Positions 5,547 through 6,956 of a stretch of 6,956 nucleotides of DNA are shown one piece after another. The DNA is from Desulfuromonadales bacterium C00003107 (GTDB lineage: Bacteria > Desulfobacterota > Desulfuromonadia > Desulfuromonadales > Syntrophotaleaceae). The stretch's first letter is position 1. Every line of letters begins with the position of its first letter. The stretch is taken from positions 1 through 6,956 of the forward strand of contig MAXT01000220.1 in the NCBI GenBank assembly GCA_001751225.1. The letters run 5' to 3'. A program made the translations under genes and the position numbers. The notes beneath the pieces were generated by a model that worked only from the letters and a program-made list of their open reading frames with translations, made no database searches and was not told the origin of the DNA.

Positions 5547-6932
5547 TCAAGCCCTTTCGGCCCTTTCTTGGCGGGCCCGGGCGATTTCCCGCTGTACGGC
5601 CTCACGGGCTGTACCGCCGGTGGCACGGCGGGCGTTGACCGAGGCGTCCAGGGTGACATAGTCGTAAATATCGGCTTCGATGTGCTCTGAGAAAGAGCGG
5701 AACTCTTCAAGGCTCAATTCGGGAATGTCCTTGTCGTTCTCGATGCAGTAACGCACTGTCTTACCAACGATCTCGTGAGCATCGCGAAAGGGGATGCCTT
5801 TGCGTACCACATAGTCGGCCACGTCGGTGGCGGTGGAGAATCCTCGCGCAGCGGCTTCTCGCATGTTTTCAGCCCGGACGGTCAGCTGGTCGATCATGTC
5901 GGCAAAGACTTTGAGGCTGCCTTTGACCGTGTCGATGGTGTCGAACAGCGGCTCTTTGTCTTCCTGCATGTCCTTATTGTAGGCCAGCGGCAGAGCCTTC
6001 ATCACCGTCAGCAGGCTCATCAGATTGCCGTAGACCCGGCCGGTCTTGCCTCGTACCAATTCAGGCACGTCGGGGTTCTTCTTTTGCGGCATGATCGAGC
6101 TGCCGGTGCAGAAGGCATCGGACAGGGAGATGAAATCAAAATCAGCGCTCGACCAGAGGATCAACTCCTCAGACAGGCGTGACAGGTGCATCATCAGGAT
6201 CGCTGCGGAACTGCAGAATTCGAGAGCGAAGTCCCGATCGGAGACGCTGTCGAGGCTGTTGCGGGTCACACCGTCAAAGCCGAGCTGTTCAGCAACGAAT
6301 TCCCGGTCGATGGGGAAGGTGGTCCCGGCCAGAGCGCCGGCGCCCAAGGGCATCTGGTTGAGGCGTTTGAAGAGGTCTGTGAAGCGACCGGCATCGCGGC
6401 GCAGCATTTCGTAATAGGCCAGCATGTGGTGGGAAAAGAGCACCGGCTGGGCGGTTTGCAAGTGAGTATAGCCGGGCATGATCACCGCCAGGTTGGTTTC
6501 CGCTTGGCTGAGCAGCGCTTCTTGTAGCTTGTCGAGATAGCCGCGAACGGATTGCAACTCATCCCGCAGGTAAAGACGCACGTCGAGGGCCACCTGATCG
6601 TTACGGGAGCGGGCCGTGTGCAGCTTGCCGCCCACCGAGCCGATGCGTTCGATGAGCCGCGCCTCGATGTTCATGTGAATATCTTCCAGGGTCACCGAGA
6701 ATTCGAAATCTCCCGCCTCTATATCTGTCTGGATGCTTTCCAGGCCAGCGATGATGGTCTGCGCTTCCTCATCGGTAATGATGTCCTGCTTGGCCAGCAT
6801 ACGCGCATGGGCGATGGAGCCCTGAATATCGTAGCGATAGAGGCGCTGGTCGAAATCGATGGAGGCGGTGAAAGCTTCGACAAATTCGTCAGTCGGCTGG
6901 GTGAAACGGCCAGCCCAGGGTTTTTTGCTCAT
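5547..6932 (-). CDS. argH: Argininosuccinate lyase (ArgH)
   Basis: ArgH cleaves argininosuccinate to arginine and fumarate, the last step of arginine synthesis, as a cytoplasmic homotetramer of the fumarase/aspartase superfamily. The protein has 461 residues, typical length. WAGRF at 6-10 is the family start, [10 protein letters not shown] at 105-114 is the first conserved block, [11 protein letters not shown] at 153-163 carries the general-acid/base His157, and the superfamily signature [12 protein letters not shown] at 277-288 carries the catalytic serine (Ser278/Ser279) in the mobile loop. ATG at 6930-6932 has GGAG ten bases upstream, within a CTGGAG context like those of dapA and dapL. 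The stop is TGA at 5547-5549. No promoter is visible in the 24 bases left before the window edge, so argH may be part of a longer arginine operon running in from outside; I recall argG/argF upstream in Geobacter. The C-terminal tail is Arg/Glu-rich ([10 protein letters not shown]) but nothing is missing. Confidence 0.97.
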   Translation of the reverse strand: MSKKPWAGRFTQPTDEFVEAFTASIDFDQRLYRYDIQGSIAHARMLAKQDIITDEEAQTIIAGLESIQTDIEAGDFEFSVTLEDIHMNIEARLIERIGSVGGKLHTARSRNDQVALDVRLYLRDELQSVRGYLDKLQEALLSQAETNLAVIMPGYTHLQTAQPVLFSHHMLAYYEMLRRDAGRFTDLFKRLNQMPLGAGALAGTTFPIDREFVAEQLGFDGVTRNSLDSVSDRDFALEFCSSAAILMMHLSRLSEELILWSSADFDFISLSDAFCTGSSIMPQKKNPDVPELVRGKTGRVYGNLMSLLTVMKALPLAYNKDMQEDKEPLFDTIDTVKGSLKVFADMIDQLTVRAENMREAAARGFSTATDVADYVVRKGIPFRDAHEIVGKTVRYCIENDKDIPELSLEEFRSFSEHIEADIYDYVTLDASVNARRATGGTAREAVQREIARARQERAERA

Positions 6933-6956
6933 GGTGAATGTACTCCAGTTTATGGG

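Noticed and set aside
5051..5690. Plus-strand open frames of 195 and 108 residues opposite the lipoprotein gene and the end of argH
   Set aside because: The minus strand has a signal peptide, lipobox and domain pattern here. The plus-strand frames show none and are explained by GC bias.
5543..5710. N-terminal extension of the lipoprotein by 56 residues, from a start at 5710
   Set aside because: It lies almost wholly inside argH in another frame and would bury the signal peptide and lipobox. The ATG at 5542 puts the signal peptide at the N-terminus.
6046..6527. Plus-strand open frames opposite argH
   Set aside because: argH is intact and highly conserved through this stretch; the opposite frames are shadows.
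1..6956. CRISPR array, tRNA/rRNA gene, insertion sequence or prophage remnant
   Set aside because: I saw no regularly spaced repeats, cloverleaf, rRNA-like sequence, transposase motif or base-composition break; the window is ordinary chromosomal biosynthesis genes.

Overview
This window is a compact block of housekeeping biosynthesis genes, all on the minus strand. In order of transcription (right to left) they are argH, a short lipoprotein gene with fibronectin-type-III-like domains, lysA, dapA, dapB and dapL. The gene order, a DapL-type lysine pathway, moderately high GC and strong GGAGG ribosome binding sites all suggest a Gram-negative bacterium of the Desulfuromonadia (Geobacter/Desulfuromonas/Pelobacter group). 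That placement comes from remembered synteny and protein style, not from a search.

Layout from the right. argH (5547-6932) encodes argininosuccinate lyase, the last step of arginine synthesis. Four bases past its stop lies the lipoprotein gene (4778-5542), whose N-terminus carries a lipobox followed by GCGTKGP, as in LptM/LppL lipoproteins. A 111-base gap with an AT-rich stretch and a perfect 12-base palindrome precedes lysA (3413-4666). dapA (2461-3339) and dapB (1625-2428) follow after gaps of 73 and 32 bases. A 250-base gap holds a large imperfect inverted repeat that looks like a dispersed intergenic element and has a T8 tract on its downstream side. dapL (142-1374) comes last, starts with GTG, and is followed by a clean hairpin terminator (98-121). 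Bases 1-95 may hold the end of a convergent plus-strand gene, but this is not secure.

How the genes work together. DapA makes hydroxy-tetrahydrodipicolinate from aspartate semialdehyde and pyruvate, and DapB reduces it to tetrahydrodipicolinate. DapL transaminates that directly to LL-diaminopimelate, bypassing the succinyl or acetyl route (DapD/DapC/DapE). LysA decarboxylates meso-diaminopimelate to lysine. The epimerase DapF, aspartokinase and aspartate-semialdehyde dehydrogenase are not in the window. All five enzymes look intact, with their expected active-site residues.

Nothing here is clearly a new system. The points most worth a second look are the LptM-like lipoprotein with FN3-like domains and a CPDC motif, the inverted repeat between dapB and dapL, and the palindrome in front of lysA.
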